Assembly (NCBI GenBank): GCA_011800155.1
Contig: JAALGH010000011.1
Coordinates: 1,488,001-1,552,000, forward strand
Direction: 5' to 3'
DNA: 64,000 bases
From: Flammulina velutipes
Lineage: Eukaryota > Basidiomycota > Agaricomycetes > Agaricales > Physalacriaceae
Of the stretch, positions 30,361 to 41,857 are shown in pieces (the stretch's first letter is position 1; every line of letters starts with the position of its first letter). The notes below the pieces were generated by a model. That model did no database searches. It had not been told where the DNA came from and saw nothing but the letters and a program-made list of their open reading frames with translations. A program made the translations under genes and the position numbers.

Positions 30361-31699
30361 CTATGGGTCGTCAAAACCCAGCCCTTCGACTCCATAATTC
30401 TTCAATGGTTCCTTCCGGAGCGCCTCTGCATCTGCATGGGCCACGTCAAGAGCTTTCACCTTCATCACGTCTTCGGGAGCATGCGTGACGGGCGAGGTAA
30501 GCGCAACCGTCTATTAAGCATAAAGTAAGCACTGGAGTCTGTAAGCAACAAAACCCGCGCTGGACGTACCTCGTCACGGAAGGGCGTAAACTTGGGTGTT
30601 GCCGGTACAGGTGGATCCTCTTGGACCGGGGATTTCGCATCGTCGTCGATAAATGGGACCAGCCTTGACGAGGACGAGGACGACGAAGCTGCGGGAGGAT
30701 CCCTAAAAGGCAAGATCCTGGAGCCAGACGGCGCCGATCCGGATGGAGTCCGCCTCGACTGCTTCAGTTTAGTTCCAGCCATGGACTTTGTCTGCGGGAT
30801 GTTCTCCTTGATCCTAGTTTTGCGTGTTCCAAGGTCTGGCCATGCATTCGTTTGTAAGAGGGATGGAGGAGATTGCGACGCGCTGGGGTCGACGAAGACT
30901 TGAATTGGGGCATTTGTCAAGGGAGTGGTAGGGCTGGCGAGGCGCTGCAGAGGGGGAGGTGCTGTGCGACCAAGGGGAGCGAGTGGCACTATTGTAGCTG
31001 TAGATGTTGGAGTGGCGGGAACAGGCGCAGCGCACATCATGCGCTTCTCGAAATCCACATGCCGGGCTTTCAGATGGTCCAGTGGCTGAGCGCGTCGAGC
31101 GATGCCGAGTCTATACACTTCATCTGCCTCCCGACGTCTGCGTACTCGTGAGCAACGTACATATAGCTAGAACTTTGTGGGACATACCTGCCATCTCTCT
31201 CCAGCACCGCAGAGTATTCCTCGTACAAGAGGGAGATATCGGTGCCAATGTCGTTCGCAATCAGGAAACGATAGATGATAGTCGGTTTCTCCACATAGCT
31301 CGCATAGAGTAGCCAGAGTTTGAGGTACTTCAGCTCTCCTCTCCATACACCCCCTCTGTGGTCCTTCAACATCCGAGTGGCCTCTTCGAGGAGCTCCAGA
31401 AGCCCGGACTCGGCGCTGTGGCCCTGCGGGTAGTTCTCCACCGTCCAGTTGACGAAACGCCAGTACGCGTCCAGCGGGTCCTCTTCGTCGTCCTCCAAAG
31501 CCAGCTCGACGTTTATCCTGTATCTGTTGCGGGTGGCGGACAGTCGGGATTCGCGGTGCGCATGCGGAGTGGCCAATATTGAAGACAATGCAGTAACTCG
31601 TCGTCCGGTTGCCAAAGGCTGCACGTTCTCTTTTGCAGCCTCTAGAAGCTCGCCGTCAACGATGGGAGGCCCTTCTTGAAAGAAATCATCGTCCGACAT
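30361..31699 (-). CDS. MAD3: Mad3/BubR1-like spindle checkpoint protein
   Basis: A 409-aa component of the mitotic checkpoint complex that blocks APC/C-Cdc20 until all kinetochores are attached. Exons are 31699-31188, 31137-30570 and 30510-30361 (1230 bases). It has a KEN box at residues 23-25 (AAKENVQ), the Mad3/Bub1 homology TPR region (DPLDAYWRFVNWTVENYPQG through YVEKPTIIYRFLIANDIG to EADEVYRLGIARRAQP), a basic/proline-rich linker, and a second KEN box at about 281-283 (RIKENIPQ). Two KEN boxes and no kinase domain mark it as Mad3 rather than Bub1. The length is slightly below yeast Mad3 (515 aa). Confidence 0.92.
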
Positions 31700-31921
31700 T
31701 GCGGGTGGTATCGGTGAACGTGGTAGGAATAAAGGAGATCGACGTCTAAAACAAGTTGAAGTTCGACTATCAAATCAATTTTCCCACGAACATTTCACAT
31801 GTGACCGTGCAAGCGCAATATACTTAGATTCTTCAATACAGTACTTGTATGCAGGTGAAAGATACATGATCCTACTATGACACAGGAAGAGACAGCTTGG
31901 CTATACGCCATCATTAAGAAT

Positions 31922-32853
31922 CTAGAACTGAGGTTTGGATGCGAAAACGACCTCTTTCAAAGGTCTTGCAAGCCTTGATTTCTCGATGACCTCCCAGTGA
32001 AGACGTGCAGTCTCCTTGGGATCCTTCTCCGAGACTTCTTCATCCTCCTTGTTTGCATAAGATTGCGGCTGTATTCTGGTGAGAATCAAATCATACAAAA
32101 GTGCCCGCACAAGGATCCACTCCTGTGCTCGCGAAGGAGGTGGCAGAATCTGATCCAGGTGCATCAAAAACCAGGATTTCCTTTTCGAAACTTTTGAGCG
32201 GTCGCCTGTGAGCCATGTTCGCCTGCCAAAGACCATTTCCTGCCGTGTTTCGTCCTTAGCGTGCCTAGTGACGGCCCAAGCAAGTATCCAAATGAAGGCC
32301 TCAAGATCGTGGCGATACACATGTGGGATGTTCTCCGGCTGCGAGCTGTCTATGAGGAGAAACGCCTTGTAGGGGATGGTGCCTATGCGATTGAGCATGC
32401 CTTTGCCTCGTTCGTCCGTGCACGTGGTAGCTGGAAGATCCCAATCGCTCAGCACACCAACCTTCTGCTCGCCATTCCACCGATGCATAAAGTTAGCGAG
32501 ACTGAGGTCGTTATGATGGATCCCGACGTTCCACATTTCATAGTGACCTATATCGGGAATTAGCGTTCGACTCGGAGAACATAAGAGTACGACGAAATAC
32601 TCGCATCTTTCGATTTGAAAAAAGGCTTTCAGAAATTCGGCGCCTTGTAGGGTCTCGATTGGCTCAAGTTCCTCCGACACAAGGACACGAAAAGTCTTGA
32701 ACGATGATGAATTGGGTTGAATCGAATTCACCAATATCTTGTCAGGTAATGCCGGTTGAAACCTGCCTATAAGTAAGTTCTAGTAGATATCGTATCATAG
32801 AACAAGAAAACGTACTGTGGCATGTCTACTGGAGCAAAAGGGACGGTGCACAT
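31922..32853 (-). CDS. Short FunK1-type kinase, copy A
   Basis: A 273-aa protein of the fungal-type kinase family FunK1, C-lobe portion only. Exons are 32853-32816, 32762-32605 and 32547-31922 (822 bases). Motifs are EELEPIETLQG, CHYEMWNVGIHHNDLSLANF (catalytic HxD and Asn), GVLSDWDLP (DWD in place of DFG), VYRHDLEAFIWILAWAV and PPPSRAQEWI. No glycine loop or beta-3 lysine lobe is present. The second intron begins GC. If it is retained the frame stays open because it is a multiple of three. Closest relative is copy E, in inverted orientation 9 kb away. Confidence 0.75.
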
Positions 32854-33126
32854 ACAATGGATCGTAGAGGAGGGAAGGGAAAGGTGCAGCGTGTGTGACA
32901 CGAGATATACATGCATGGCCGCGGGACGTAAAGTCCGATAGTTTGTAGCAGAGATTCCGAGACGACAGGCGATATTAGTAGCATATGTACCAGGACAGTA
33001 TTTTCGAATTCAGGGTTGTGTCGTATAATGCTTTGCACACAAACATGGGAGACAGTAGGATATACAACATGGATATAACACAAGGCGTCGAGAAGAAGCA
33101 CACACCTCATAAGGAACCACAACGAA

Positions 33127-33600
33127 ACTGCCTAGAACCGCGGTTTGAGAGCAAGAACCTCTTTGCAGAGTCTGAAAGCTCTGATTCCTCGACGACCTCC
33201 CAATGATGACTAAAAACTTCCTTTGTATCCTTTCCGGAAGTCCCTTCTTCATATCCATTCTAATCTTCATAAAATCCCAGAAAAGTTCCTGCGCAAGGAT
33301 CCACTCCTGCATTCGCAAAGGAGGCGCCCGAACATATTCCATAGACCAGAAAAACGCCAGAGCCATGTCTGCCTATCAAAGTAAATTTCCCGTCTTTTGT
33401 TCTCTGAGCGGCAGAGGACGGTCCAGAATAGTATCCAAGCGAAGGTCTCGAGGTCGTGGCGATATAGACGTGAGCTGTTATATGGCCACGAGCGTTTTAG
33501 GAGGTCTGTAAGGGACAGTGCCTATGTGCTCGAGCACTTTTTCACATTCGTCCGTGGCAGCTGGAACATCCCAATCGCTCAGTACACCTCGCCAACCAGC
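33127..33600 (-). pseudogene. FunK1-type kinase fragment, copy B
   Basis: Remnant related to copy D. It starts abruptly at GVLSDWDVP, then shows frame breaks: the RHDLEAF part is in another frame, and 33 bases present in copy D after the ATWL-equivalent are gone. The 3' end matches copy D through AQEWI-like sequence and continues into the shared 3' flank. The 5' two-thirds of the module are missing and replaced by the NTPase gene. Confidence 0.8.
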
Positions 33601-34796
33601 TTGGCATACAAGTCTCTCCGGATATACATGGACTGAGTCGTGAAGTGGAGATGGATGCGCTTCCATACAAATGCAGATACGATAGATTGTTCGAGGAAGT
33701 CGTGGGCCGGAGTTGCCGGCGGTTCCTTACGAGTTGTGGCGACGAGAATATAGGAAATGCGGGCAGGCTGATAGCTGTATATACTATATGTAAGGGTTCG
33801 GAAGTCCGCCACGGAAAGACGAGAGATCGCGCCGTCGAGTTGGTGGAGGAAGTGCGCTTCTCCAAACAAGAAGTACTCGAGCAGATCCCGAATGGCTCGT
33901 CCAGCCTTCGAAACGGCATTTTGTACGGCCTTGAGATTCTGAGGCGTTTTCTCCCGCAGTTTACTCTCATGCAAACGACAACTATGAATGATTTAGGAAA
34001 CATTTAGTTAAACTGAGATGATTTTTCCTACAGTGCGTATAATTCTCCAGCTGAGGATGGATGCATGATGTACGTCCGAGGGCTACGTCGTTTGGCCCAT
34101 TTTTGCCATCGTAGAATAGAGGGAGAAGCGGAATACACAGGGAAGAGAGTAGAGTTGTTGGAATAAAGAGTTGCTGCTGCCGAGTCATCATCATCTACAA
34201 GATTACCATCTGGAAATAGGCAGAAGACGCCAAATCCCACCGCACGGAATACAGATTCTGCACCTGGTAGAAGTAGGTAGACACCGCTGGACATGTGGAT
34301 GATTGTCTCTCCGAAACGATGAAGAACGACGGGGTGGCTCTTCGAGAGCTCAAAGATGCGGATATAGTCTAGCAAGAGCGACTTGCCTGGAATCAGAGTC
34401 AGGAAAGTACATAAGAGATTAACAGAAGCGGCGTACCAATTCCTGGGCTGCCTTGCACAATCACGCCAGACCAAGTCAAGGTTCGCATGTGATCCTGGAT
34501 ACGGGCATATAGGATAGGATACTGAGACAGTATGAGCAGGCGACCAGAGGTCGGCCCATACGCCGGTTCATCGACAATGATGTATTCATGCCTGTGTCCA
34601 CCAATGGTGACAAAGTGTTCAGGACAGATAGTTTTTCCCCAGAATCGGTTATGGAAGATAACAAGAGGGTCCGTGTCTGGCAAACGAACGAGCAAAGGGA
34701 TTTGCAAGATTCTGTGTTCCAACTTGCTAATCTGAGTTGAGATATGAATCTCGGTGGAATGATTAAAACGTACTCGTGGTCCATGCTAGCTATCTG
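33579..34796 (-). CDS. P-loop NTPase of the fungal/oomycete RHS-Crinkler type
   Basis: Exons 34731-34437, 34386-34032 and 33981-33579 join in frame (1053 bases, about 350 aa). A short first exon beginning MDHEY (near 34796) is likely. Walker A is GSPGIGKSLLLDYIR, split by an intron after GSPGIG. Before it lies WGKTICPEHFVTIGGHRHEYIIVDEP. After it are LHRFGETIIHMSSGVYLLLPGAE and the C-terminal HESKLREKTPQNLK..ALRDLLEYF-like block. Such P-loop proteins form large families in mushrooms, and their role is unclear. The last codons (GEVY and stop) lie in sequence shared with the FunK1 fragment, so the original C-terminus was probably lost. The first exon is uncertain. Confidence 0.6.
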
Positions 34797-35006
34797 AACA
34801 AAGGCCTGAAAATTTCTGAGAATTCAATGATCGTCGAACAATGGAAATGATCAGCTGACGAACACGCTCATTTGACGCGTGACAGTGACATGACTCTTAG
34901 CCGCCGGCGCCTTCAGTCTGCATCCATCTTGGTTCTTGACCTTTAACCACCACCATCTCTCTTTTCTTGGATAATAACAGGCCTTGGAATACCAACAGGC
35001 CCTTGC
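34797..35006. promoter_or_regulatory. Divergent promoter of NTPase and RAD52, with MluI box
   Basis: A 210-bp intergenic region. ACGCGT (34875-34880) is the MluI cell-cycle box bound by MBF in yeasts, fitting S-phase expression of a repair gene. It lies about 130 bp before the RAD52 ATG. Confidence 0.45.
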
Positions 35007-36706
35007 ATGGCCTTTGCATATAGCGAATATCTCATTCACAAATACGAGAATCCCAACATGGCCCACGACGACTTCATCCACAACGACATCCATCTTTCGT
35101 CTTCATCGCATCCACCTCTCGACGCCGCAGCGCTGCAGCAGAAACTTCGACAGAGTCTTGGTCCCGAATTTGTCTCTACTCGTCCTGGCCCCGGAGGTCC
35201 GAAGCTCACATACGTCGAGGGCTGGAAGATCATCAACTTGGCAAACGATACCTTTGGATTCGATGGCTGGAGCAGCAACATCACCTCTCTCACCATAGAC
35301 TATGCAGATTTCGACGAGCGAACAAAAAAGTTTAGCGTGGGCGTCAGCGCCATCGTCAGGATCACCCTCACTGGGCCTGCGTATGCTGGTGTTTATCGTG
35401 AGGACACTGGCTTCGGGATGATAGACAACGCCAAATCCAAAGGGCAAGCGTTCGAAAAGGTGCGTCTCATCTCAATTTTCAGCGGCCGTCTCTGACCATT
35501 TAATTCCAGTGCAAGAAAGAAGCCGTCACCGATGCTCTCAAACGTTCCTTCAGGCAATTCGGGAATCTCTTGGGCAATTGCTTCTATGACAAGGCCTATA
35601 CTCATGAGGTTCAGAAGATCAAAATACTTCCAGTGCGTACATACCTCGAGCATAATTATCCATGCCGAACTGAAGTGCCTCTAGCAACAATTTGACAAAT
35701 CCTCGCTACACAGACGGGCAGAATACGCAGATCCGCCTGAACAGAAACCATCTATTTCCACATCACACGCCAATGTCAAGCCAACCATTGCGCAACCTCG
35801 CCCACCTCTGCCCCCTCCACCGAAACCAATACAATACAAACCATCCTATCCGGCTCCTCAACCACCTCCGCCTATCCAATCACCTATGCCTCCCCCACAA
35901 CTACCACAAGTTCAAGCTCAAGTATCGACCTCTGCCCCGACACCAGATGACGAATTCGACGAATTCGACGAGTTTGACGATCTGCTTTTTGACGAAGGGC
36001 CACCTATCACTGTAGAAGAAGACACGCCCATTGATACCGATGTGACCATGTCCTTTGATCCTCCCCAGGACGCTGATCGCAGCATTCTTGGCGAACGGCT
36101 AGCACCTCCCCCTCCTCAGAACGAGATGCCTCCGCCCTCAGCGCCTGTGCAACCAAAACAACCATCACCAGAGCAGGTCCTCGCTGAACAGCGCTCTCTT
36201 CGCGATCAACAGATCAAAGCCTCCCTTCTTGCTGCTCAAACGAAAGCCAAAATGCCAGCTGCTGGTCCCTCTAGTTCTACGACGGATAATGGCGATCGGA
36301 GCGTTGCCCAAGTACGTTTTGATACACCCACGGCATCATCTTCCATGTCCAAAGAGGAGCAGAGTAAGGTGCGACTTGCGAAATTGCAGCGGGCGATGGA
36401 AGAGGAGAAACGGAAGAAGCAACTACTACAGCAACAGCAAGCACCCGCGCAAACGTCGCAGAGACGTCCGGATACTCCGACTGGCGAGTTCTCGTTCCCG
36501 CAAGCAATGAAGAGAGGTGCGGATGGGATGCCAATAGCGTAAGTCGCGCATTATCTCTTTTTCATTTCTCATTACTGAACTTTTTTTTTCATAGTCGTAA
36601 GCCTGGTCCTGGCATGGGTCTGTCGGCTGCGCCTGGAAGGAGGGAGCCTTTGGGGACGCTGCCGGTTGATACAGATGGGAATATGAACAAGAGGGTCAAG
36701 CGGTAG
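35007..36706 (+). CDS. RAD52: Rad52 homologous recombination protein
   Basis: A 513-aa DNA repair protein that loads Rad51 and anneals single strands in the nucleus. Exons are 35007-35459, 35510-35632, 35685-36538 and 36595-36706 (1542 bases). The conserved N-terminal Rad52 domain spans about residues 40-190: [74 protein letters not shown] split over the first intron, and FGNLLGNCFYDK. The C-terminal half is Pro/Gln-rich with an acidic DEFDEFDEFDD patch, which may be an RPA contact. An in-frame Met lies 17 codons downstream (MAHDDF), so the start could be either. Confidence 0.93.
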
Positions 36707-37853
36707 ACGTTCGTTGCTCGATTTTTGTGGGACATGTGTATTCAGATCGTTTTTATGTTACTATGTATGTTGTAGAGTGTACTATCAGAGTATTGTGCAC
36801 AGTCTTCGCTAGGAAGACTAGCACCCTGGACTTGGATGGGACGCTGAGTAGTGTTGTTTTTCGTCATTCGTCACTGCAAGAGGTCAGTCTAATTCGAACT
36901 CGAAGGTTGTTGGATCGTGATATGCCCATCATCAAAAAATCTGGAGACTTTTATGTAGGTGCCCTCTAAATTAAATTTCTATTATCATTTCCGTGCGACC
37001 AATTCGGTAACTGCAGCTCTTGTCGAACTTCAAAGTGTGGCGCGTCACGCCACAATCCGGTCGTCCCACAGGTGCGTGACCAGCCCTAACCCTATATCTG
37101 ACGGACATGCAATCAAAAAAGAACAGTACGTGGCGGCGAGGTAGGGATGGAACGCCGAGTACGTGGCGTCATTCAAAAGGTACATGCTGAGTCTGCACTT
37201 GCTTAACGAGCAATGCACATGTTATAAGTGTTGAAACACCTTAGTAACCCTCGCCCTTGATATTAGCTATCACAACTGTAATCACCATACTGTGACCATA
37301 CTGCTCAATCTCCGCTATCTACGGAACCGGAACACAGCTCTTTTACGAAGTCACAAACGGCCAGATAAATTGCATTCCAAAATCTACGATTAGCGTGTAG
37401 CAAGTAGAAATACGATTGTTTGAGCAGGGTGAAGGAGATGGGGGTTAATCGTGATTGGGCGTGAATGGATGAAGGGGGAAGAAGGAGATGTAGAAGGAGG
37501 AGGAGGAGGGTTTTGATGTCGACTACACAAGCGCCTCGCCATGCTCTAAGAGGTGGCAGCTCTGGCGTGGTAGCGCACAATAAATACTGCGGGGGACAGA
37601 CGGACGGACGGGCGATCTCTGTGGCCATTCCAAGAGAGCAGCCGACGATGATGGTACACAGTTTCGGAGAGATTTGGGAAAGGATGGAGTGAGGTAAATC
37701 TTCGGAAATTGAAGGAAGGAACCTTTTGGCCTTGGTCATCCAAGGACCTGTTCCTTTGAATCAGATGGAAGGGCATCAGCATTGGCCGATGGAAGGTTGT
37801 GTTGGGGAGGCTCTGGGGCACTCGTGAGTTGTAGCTGACGATGCCCACTAGCG
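36707..37853. other. Intergenic, 1.1 kb
   Basis: No supported gene. Contains purine-rich (gaagg/agg) stretches near 37450-37510 and short gcgccac/gtggcg motifs. The open frames show no conserved sequence. Confidence 0.4.
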
Positions 37854-38600
37854 TCAGTCAGGAGGCATATGCCGGGGGGGATAAAGTTCCGTGAGGCCCA
37901 GCATGCATTGGGGAGGGGGATGTGGTCGGCATTCCTCGACATCATCGGACAATGCGACGGAGCGAGTACGTTTATTACGCATCCCAGCGTCGCCCGTGTA
38001 ATCGTCGTAGCCATCCGTAAGGTAACTGTTGTCCTGGGCTGAGAGCCAAGAATAAATGAAATCTAGCGAGTCCGCGGAACCGAGGCACTGCAGCGAATCT
38101 GTGAAGGATACGCTGTCGTCGACTTGCTCATTGCAAGCAGCCTCTTCATCGTAATCGATGTCAAAGTCGCCGATGCCGCTGCCGTCAAAGGTGCTGAGGT
38201 CCTTGAGGACGGGGGCGGGTGGACATTCTGGGGGAGGTGATTCGTCAAAGGCGCTACAATGCTCGTCAGTGGGAATCATCCCAAAAGCATTGTAGGCGCA
38301 CCTAGCACCGCCGTATATCACACAATTGTCCTCTATTTCTTCGTTTTGGCCCTTGGGCGTGGGCAGAGAGGTGACGCAGGATACGGGTGTCATATCCCTG
38401 TGTGGGGATGTTTAGAGCTCTGCAGTTAATTGACTACGAGGATGGGATACGCACTCCTCTCGCTCTAGATCGTCTTGCTGGAGCAGCGGGGTATTATCGT
38501 CGTCGATGCGCTCGAAAGTATTGAGAAAATCTAGTTCTGTGGAATCTAGGAGGTAGGCGTCTTCAAACGACGAGGCTTGTGTGTCGGGGAATAGGTCCAT
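37854..38600 (-). CDS. Acidic protein of unknown function
   Basis: Exons 38600-38455 and 38397-37854 join in frame to 229 aa. It starts MDLFPDTQASSFEDAYLL and is rich in D, E, S and P with several FD/DFD acidic-hydrophobic patches (FDIDYDEEAACNEQ, SADSLDFIYSWLSAQ), resembling an acidic activation region. A 51-nt piece with GT...AG ends (GTGCGCC..GTAG) could be an optional third intron. No known DNA-binding domain is visible. A basic KRTRS cluster follows near the C-terminus. Confidence 0.5.
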
Positions 38601-39440
38601 TGCAGAGTAATCGAATAGCAAAATGGATCGCGAGTAGTACTGGCGTATAATCTTCAACGAGCGTGGGCACGGATAGAACGACAGAGCGACCTTCAGCACG
38701 CACAGACCGTCGTGGAAGGAGGGCAAGACGGGCTGCCACTACATGGCCAAATATACTCGGCCCGCAGCACCGCCGCACGTTTCTTCACAAGATATGTCCA
38801 CGTCGACAATACTCTTAGAATCCTCTCGAAACTACCTGAATCGTCTTGAATGCTGCCGTATATTTGTCCCTGCTACGCCGCACAGTTCCTTCTCGCAGCA
38901 ACTAGTGAAATTAGGAATTACTGCCAGAAATAGCTTGCTGCTGGACATCTTGCTGTTTCTTAGGATTTAAATATAGGCTCCTTGAGTAGCCTCCCGTGCA
39001 TCGTACCGCTCAAACTTGAATACCGATACTGTACTCTCAGCTCATTGACATGCTCACATGACGCCCATGTGTTCGGTGCTTGTCTTCGTCCTGCTACGCG
39101 GCACAGTCTCGCAGTCTATCACGCCATACTTTTCCTTCTCTCTTCGGTGATCCATTATCTATCTGCGAACGCCACAGTAGGTTCCGTCGGGGACAATACC
39201 TTGGCCCGATGTTCAATTCTTTCTGGGCAGTTTATCATGATCAACGTACGTCCATCGCAAGAGGCTGAAGATATCCAAATACCCGATAATTCTCTACATG
39301 ATCTCGATGGATCAGCTACTTCGTGCGCCTCCTTCTACTGCTCTTGTCACAATGCCCTAATGCCCGTCATAGGTGTAATACACAAACCTCTACTTCCGAT
39401 GGAAGGGATGCTACTACACCGTCCGATCCGTCATCCACCT
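38601..39440. other. Intergenic before FunK1 copy C
   Basis: The second half (from about 39130) is distantly similar to the 5' exons of FunK1 copy D but is not open, suggesting a decayed 5' end for copy C. Confidence 0.35.
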
Positions 39441-40238
39441 AGATTTTTCGCGTTCTTCCGAGGAAATTGTGCATCCTTTTATCCGAGGAACCTCAGCCAA
39501 TAGAAACTCTACAAGGCGCTGCTTTTTTGAGAGTCTTCTTTGGAATCGAAAGATGCGAGTGGCTCATCCTCTTGTGTTCTTCACCGCTAATACCTGGTAC
39601 AGGTCACTACGAAATGTGGAGCGCCGGGATCCGTCATAACGACCTCAGTCTCGCTAACTTCAGATATCGCGTGGTTGGCGAGCAGGAGGTTGGTGTGCTG
39701 AGCGATTGGGATTTACAGGTTACCACGGATGAAAACAACCTGCACAACGGCATCGAGCGCATAGGCACCGTGCCATACATGTCATTGGATCATCTTCGAC
39801 CCAACGCGTGGTCAGGTAATCCAATTCGTTTGTACCGCCACGACCTTGAGGCCATCCTTTGGATACTCGCTTGGGCCATCCTTTGCTATGATGACGGAAA
39901 GCGAAAGATCCCCTTGAATATGCGGGGATGGCTCACAGGCGACCACACAATTGTTCACGAAAAGAAATCCGCCTTCCTAGGTGCGGTGGAAGAGTATCAG
40001 CCGCCTCCTTCGCGAGCGCAGGAGTGGATCCTTGTGCAGGCACTTTTTGCTGATTTGATTTTTCGCCAGAGCGCAGCGACAATTTCTAAAAATGAGTGGG
40101 GAATATGAAGGAGTCTCGGAGAAGGATGCAAAGGAGGTTGCACGTCTTCACTGGGAGGTCATCAAAAAATCGAGGCTTGCAGGACCTCTGAAGGTGGTTC
40201 TTGCATCCAAACCGCGTTTTCGTTGCTGCTCCTTGTGA
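39441..40238 (+). pseudogene. FunK1-type kinase, copy C, frameshifted
   Basis: The body matches copies A and E: LLSEEPQPIETLQG, CHYEMWSAGIRHNDLSLANFRYRV, GVLSDWDLQV, RHDLEAILWILAWAIL and PPPSRAQEWILVQALF. It ends early with TGA at 40106-40108. The last 45 or so codons (VSEKDAKEVARLHWEVI..LASKPRF) continue in another frame to 40238, so a small indel has cut the C-terminus. The 5' exons are not convincingly open. The same GC-type donor (gat|gcgagt) is present. Confidence 0.65.
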
Positions 40239-40464
40239 GGTGTGTAATTTCTCTCCAGCAATATATCTTGTTACATTCACGTTGTACTAGTGTCGAATGC
40301 AATGCCTCGTACGTCCCAACCTTGATTTTCGATACTGGTCAGATACTGGAAAGAGTTAGTATCGTCTATCGTACCGGAGTCCGTGCTACGCGGCAGTCTC
40401 GCGGTCCGTCTTTCTCGTGTCACACGCACTGTACCCACGCTGCACTTGTCTCATTCCCTCCACC

Positions 40465-41564
40465 ATGACCGATTATCTGCCCACTGCCCACTTTGCTACA
40501 GTAGACGATCATAGCGTGCCAGAGTACGTTTATTGTCACTGTTTTGGCGGAACTTCTGCGCGATGTTTATTCATTGTTGCTAGACGGTTTTCACTCGCTT
40601 TGACCTGGCAGCATATGGGTGAATCCGTCACCTTGGTCAATACATCGCATAACATAATGATGGATAAGGACATATCCAACGACTCTCTACATGATTTCTT
40701 CCCTCTACTTCCCAAAGACTCGGACCTGGGTGAATCATCTGCGTTGTACGCTTCCTGCTGCTTTTCTTGTCAGTGAACTAATGCCCATTGTAGCACATAT
40801 ACCTGTACTCCCAGTGGAAGGGATCATGTTGCACTGTCCAATTTGCCATCCCTCGAGCTTTGGCCAATAGAGACTTTACAAGGTGTAGAATTCCTGAATG
40901 CATTTTTCCAGATCGAAAAATGTGTGTAGCTCTCCTCCTCTTGTATTTTCGACAGCTAAATCTCAATACAGGTCACTACGAAATGTGGAATGTCGGGATC
41001 CGTTATAACGACCTCAGTCTCGCTAACTTCCAATATCGCGTGGAGGGCGGACAGAAAATTGGTGTGTTGAGCGATTGGGATCTTCCAGTTACCACAGACG
41101 AACGTGAAAAAGTGCTCGAGCGCATAGGCACTGTCCCCTACAAGGCATTGGACCTCCTAAAAGGCTCGCGGCCATATAGGAGCTCATCTCTATATCGCCA
41201 CGACCTCGAGACCTTCGCTTGGATACTAGTCTGGACCGTCCTCTGCCACGCAGAGAACAAAAGACGGGAGATTTACTTTGATAGGCAGACATGGCTCTCG
41301 CGCAACGACGCAGATATTTATGAGGACAAATTGGCGTTTTTCTGGTCTATGGAATATGTTCAGCCGCCTCCTTCGCGAACGCAGGAGTGGACCCTTGCGC
41401 AGGAACTTTTCTGGGATTTGATGAAGATTAGAATGGATCTGAAGAATGGAATACCGGAGAAGGATACAAAGGAAGTTTTCTGTCATCATTGGGAGGTCGT
41501 CGAGGAAGCAGAGCTTTCAGACTCTGTAAAAGATATGGTTCTTGCTCTCAAACCCCGGTTCTAG
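40465..41564 (+). CDS. Short FunK1-type kinase, copy D
   Basis: A 313-aa protein, exons 40465-40523, 40584-40745, 40794-40921 and 40972-41564 (942 bases). The N-terminal part is longer than in copies A and E and includes TLVNTSHNIMMDKDISNDSLHDFF. Then come ELWPIETLQGVEF, CHYEMWNVGIRYNDLSLANF, GVLSDWDLPV, YRHDLETFAWILVWTV and PPPSRTQEWTLAQELF. The catalytic His is changed (RYND in place of RHND), while Asp and Asn remain. Its last intron uses a normal GT donor where copies A, C and E have GC. No nucleotide-binding N-lobe is present. Confidence 0.72.
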
Positions 41565-41857
41565 GCAGTTTCGTTGTGGCTTCTTGTGTGGTGTGTGCTT
41601 TTTCTTGATACATATCTCTTATTATATTCATGTTGTATATTCTACTGTCTCCCATGTTTGTGACAGCATACACTTCGAATGCAAAACGACATAACCCTGG
41701 ATTCGAGAATACCGCACCGTCACTGGTATGCTGGTATCGCCTATCGTCCCGGAATCCCCGCTACAAATTATCAGACGTGACGTCCCGCGGCCCATCTATC
41801 TCGTGTCACTCACGCTGCACCTTTTTCTTCCCTCCTCTACGATGATCGATCGATTGT

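Noticed and set aside
37305..37739. 144-codon minus-strand frame with a hydrophobic run
   Set aside because: Purine-rich repeats on the plus strand produce Leu/Pro runs; no start context or conservation.
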